From the NCBI GenBank assembly GCA_011372335.1, contig DRSY01000170.1:1-5159 (forward strand): a stretch of DNA of 5,159 nucleotides. The letters run 5' to 3'. This DNA is from Candidatus Woesearchaeota archaeon. Lineage in GTDB: Archaea > Nanobdellota > Nanobdellia > Woesearchaeales > SM23-78. The position numbers were made by a program, and so were the translations under genes. Every line of letters starts with the position of its first letter. Within the stretch, counting starts at the first letter, position 1. A model generated the notes under the pieces. That model searched no databases and was not told the origin of the DNA. It saw nothing but the letters and a program-made list of their open reading frames with translations. Shown one piece after another: positions 4,519-5,159 of this stretch.

Positions 4519-5159
4519 TTACTCCTTAATTCTTACCTCAATCTTCTTACCAGTCGCTTTTTCAAGATAAGACTTAACCTTATCTGTTAATCCACTCTTA
4601 TGAGCTTGCTCCTCTATCATCTTAATAGCATTAACAGTTACCACTTCCATCTCTGGCTCCCCACTAATCCACGTGGTCCCGTTCTGCCCAACAATTATCT
4701 TACACCCAGTTGCCTTCTTAATAAGAGATACCATTGAGCCTTTCTTCCCAATAATCCTGGGGACTTTATGAGTATTAACCTTTATGATTCGTCCTCCTTT
4801 AAGTTTATGTAATCCTTGGCCTTTACAAGTAACATCAACCAGGTTCTGACTTGTAACATTAGTTATCTTAACCACGACATAGTCATCCAGCTCAAAGTAC
4901 TTTGTTAAATCCGCGCCTTTTGCAATGTAACCGAACGTGGCGTCTTTTAAAGGGAGCACAGCAGGATAAGCACTATTAATATCTAGTTTCCACCCACTAA
5001 TCAAGATATCTATTACTCTCCCAATTATTATATCATTCTTCTTAGGAAGGTATCTGCCTGCAAGCGGCATGGTTTTCAGCACTTTCCCTACTATTGTTAG
5101 CAAGCCAAGGCGATTAGCAATTATTTTATCATTATACCTATACGTGCCTTGCCCAGGAA
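4519..5159 (-). CDS. rrp4: Archaeal exosome RNA-binding cap subunit Rrp4 (5' end outside the window)
   Basis: Rrp4 forms the RNA-binding cap on the Rrp41/Rrp42 ring and guides substrate into the central pore. The visible part is 212 codons plus TAA, open without a stop to the window edge. The domain order is complete after a missing N-terminal tip: an N-terminal beta domain with PGQGTYRYNDKI at the very edge and PLAGRYLPKKNDIIIG, an S1 domain (about GRVIDI to VDVTCKG), and a KH domain with KVPRIIGKKGSM, TGCKIIVGQNGTTWISG and AHKSGLTDKV, hallmarks of archaeal Rrp4. The GKKG loop is intact. A TTG at 5103 could be read as a start, but the 18 codons upstream clearly belong to the family, so the true start lies right of the window, probably some 15-25 codons away. 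Rrp4 leads rrp41, rrp42 and rpoK on the same strand; the operon promoter is not visible. Confidence 0.97.
   Translation of the reverse strand, partial: PGQGTYRYNDKIIANRLGLLTIVGKVLKTMPLAGRYLPKKNDIIIGRVIDILISGWKLDINSAYPAVLPLKDATFGYIAKGADLTKYFELDDYVVVKITNVTSQNLVDVTCKGQGLHKLKGGRIIKVNTHKVPRIIGKKGSMVSLIKKATGCKIIVGQNGTTWISGEPEMEVVTVNAIKMIEEQAHKSGLTDKVKSYLEKATGKKIEVRIKE

Overview
The window is archaeal. Its right half (minus strand, about 2690 to the right edge) encodes the three ring and cap subunits of the archaeal RNA exosome (Rrp4, Rrp41, Rrp42), followed by RpoK, the archaeal counterpart of eukaryotic Rpb6. TATA-like boxes placed for leaderless or nearly leaderless transcripts and T-rich terminators agree with this. 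The DNA looks AT-rich by eye and the genes are tightly packed. The mixture of archaeal information-processing genes with a bacterial-type phosphoglycerate kinase would suit a small-genome (DPANN-like) archaeon, but that placement is inference and needs a phylogeny.

Layout. Positions 1-247 hold no convincing gene. They contain a hairpin followed by a T-tract (54-120), which probably ends a transcript entering from the left, and then a promoter region with an inverted repeat (163-233) ahead of the first gene. The plus-strand block runs 248-2591: a short MgtC/SapB-family membrane protein, phosphoglycerate kinase (pgk; start best placed at 742, not 673) and a YggS/PLPBP-family pyridoxal-phosphate-binding protein. 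About 100 bases of convergent intergenic DNA (2592-2689) carry terminator signals for both strands. The minus-strand block, in transcription order, is rrp4 (5' end cut off by the right edge), rrp41, rrp42 and rpoK.

How the genes fit together. The minus-strand set is a compact operon. It makes the hexameric Rrp41/Rrp42 phosphorolytic ring, its S1/KH RNA-binding cap Rrp4, and a small RNA polymerase subunit whose start overlaps the rrp42 stop by 4 nt. RNA synthesis and RNA decay components are therefore co-transcribed and probably translationally coupled. The plus-strand genes are metabolic or homeostatic, each with its own TATA-like element, and are less clearly functionally linked.

I found no clear sign of a novel multi-gene system, mobile element, CRISPR array, tRNA or rRNA. 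The most notable points are the rpoK-exosome linkage, the bacterial-type PGK with several altered signature residues, and the structured sequence at the left edge.
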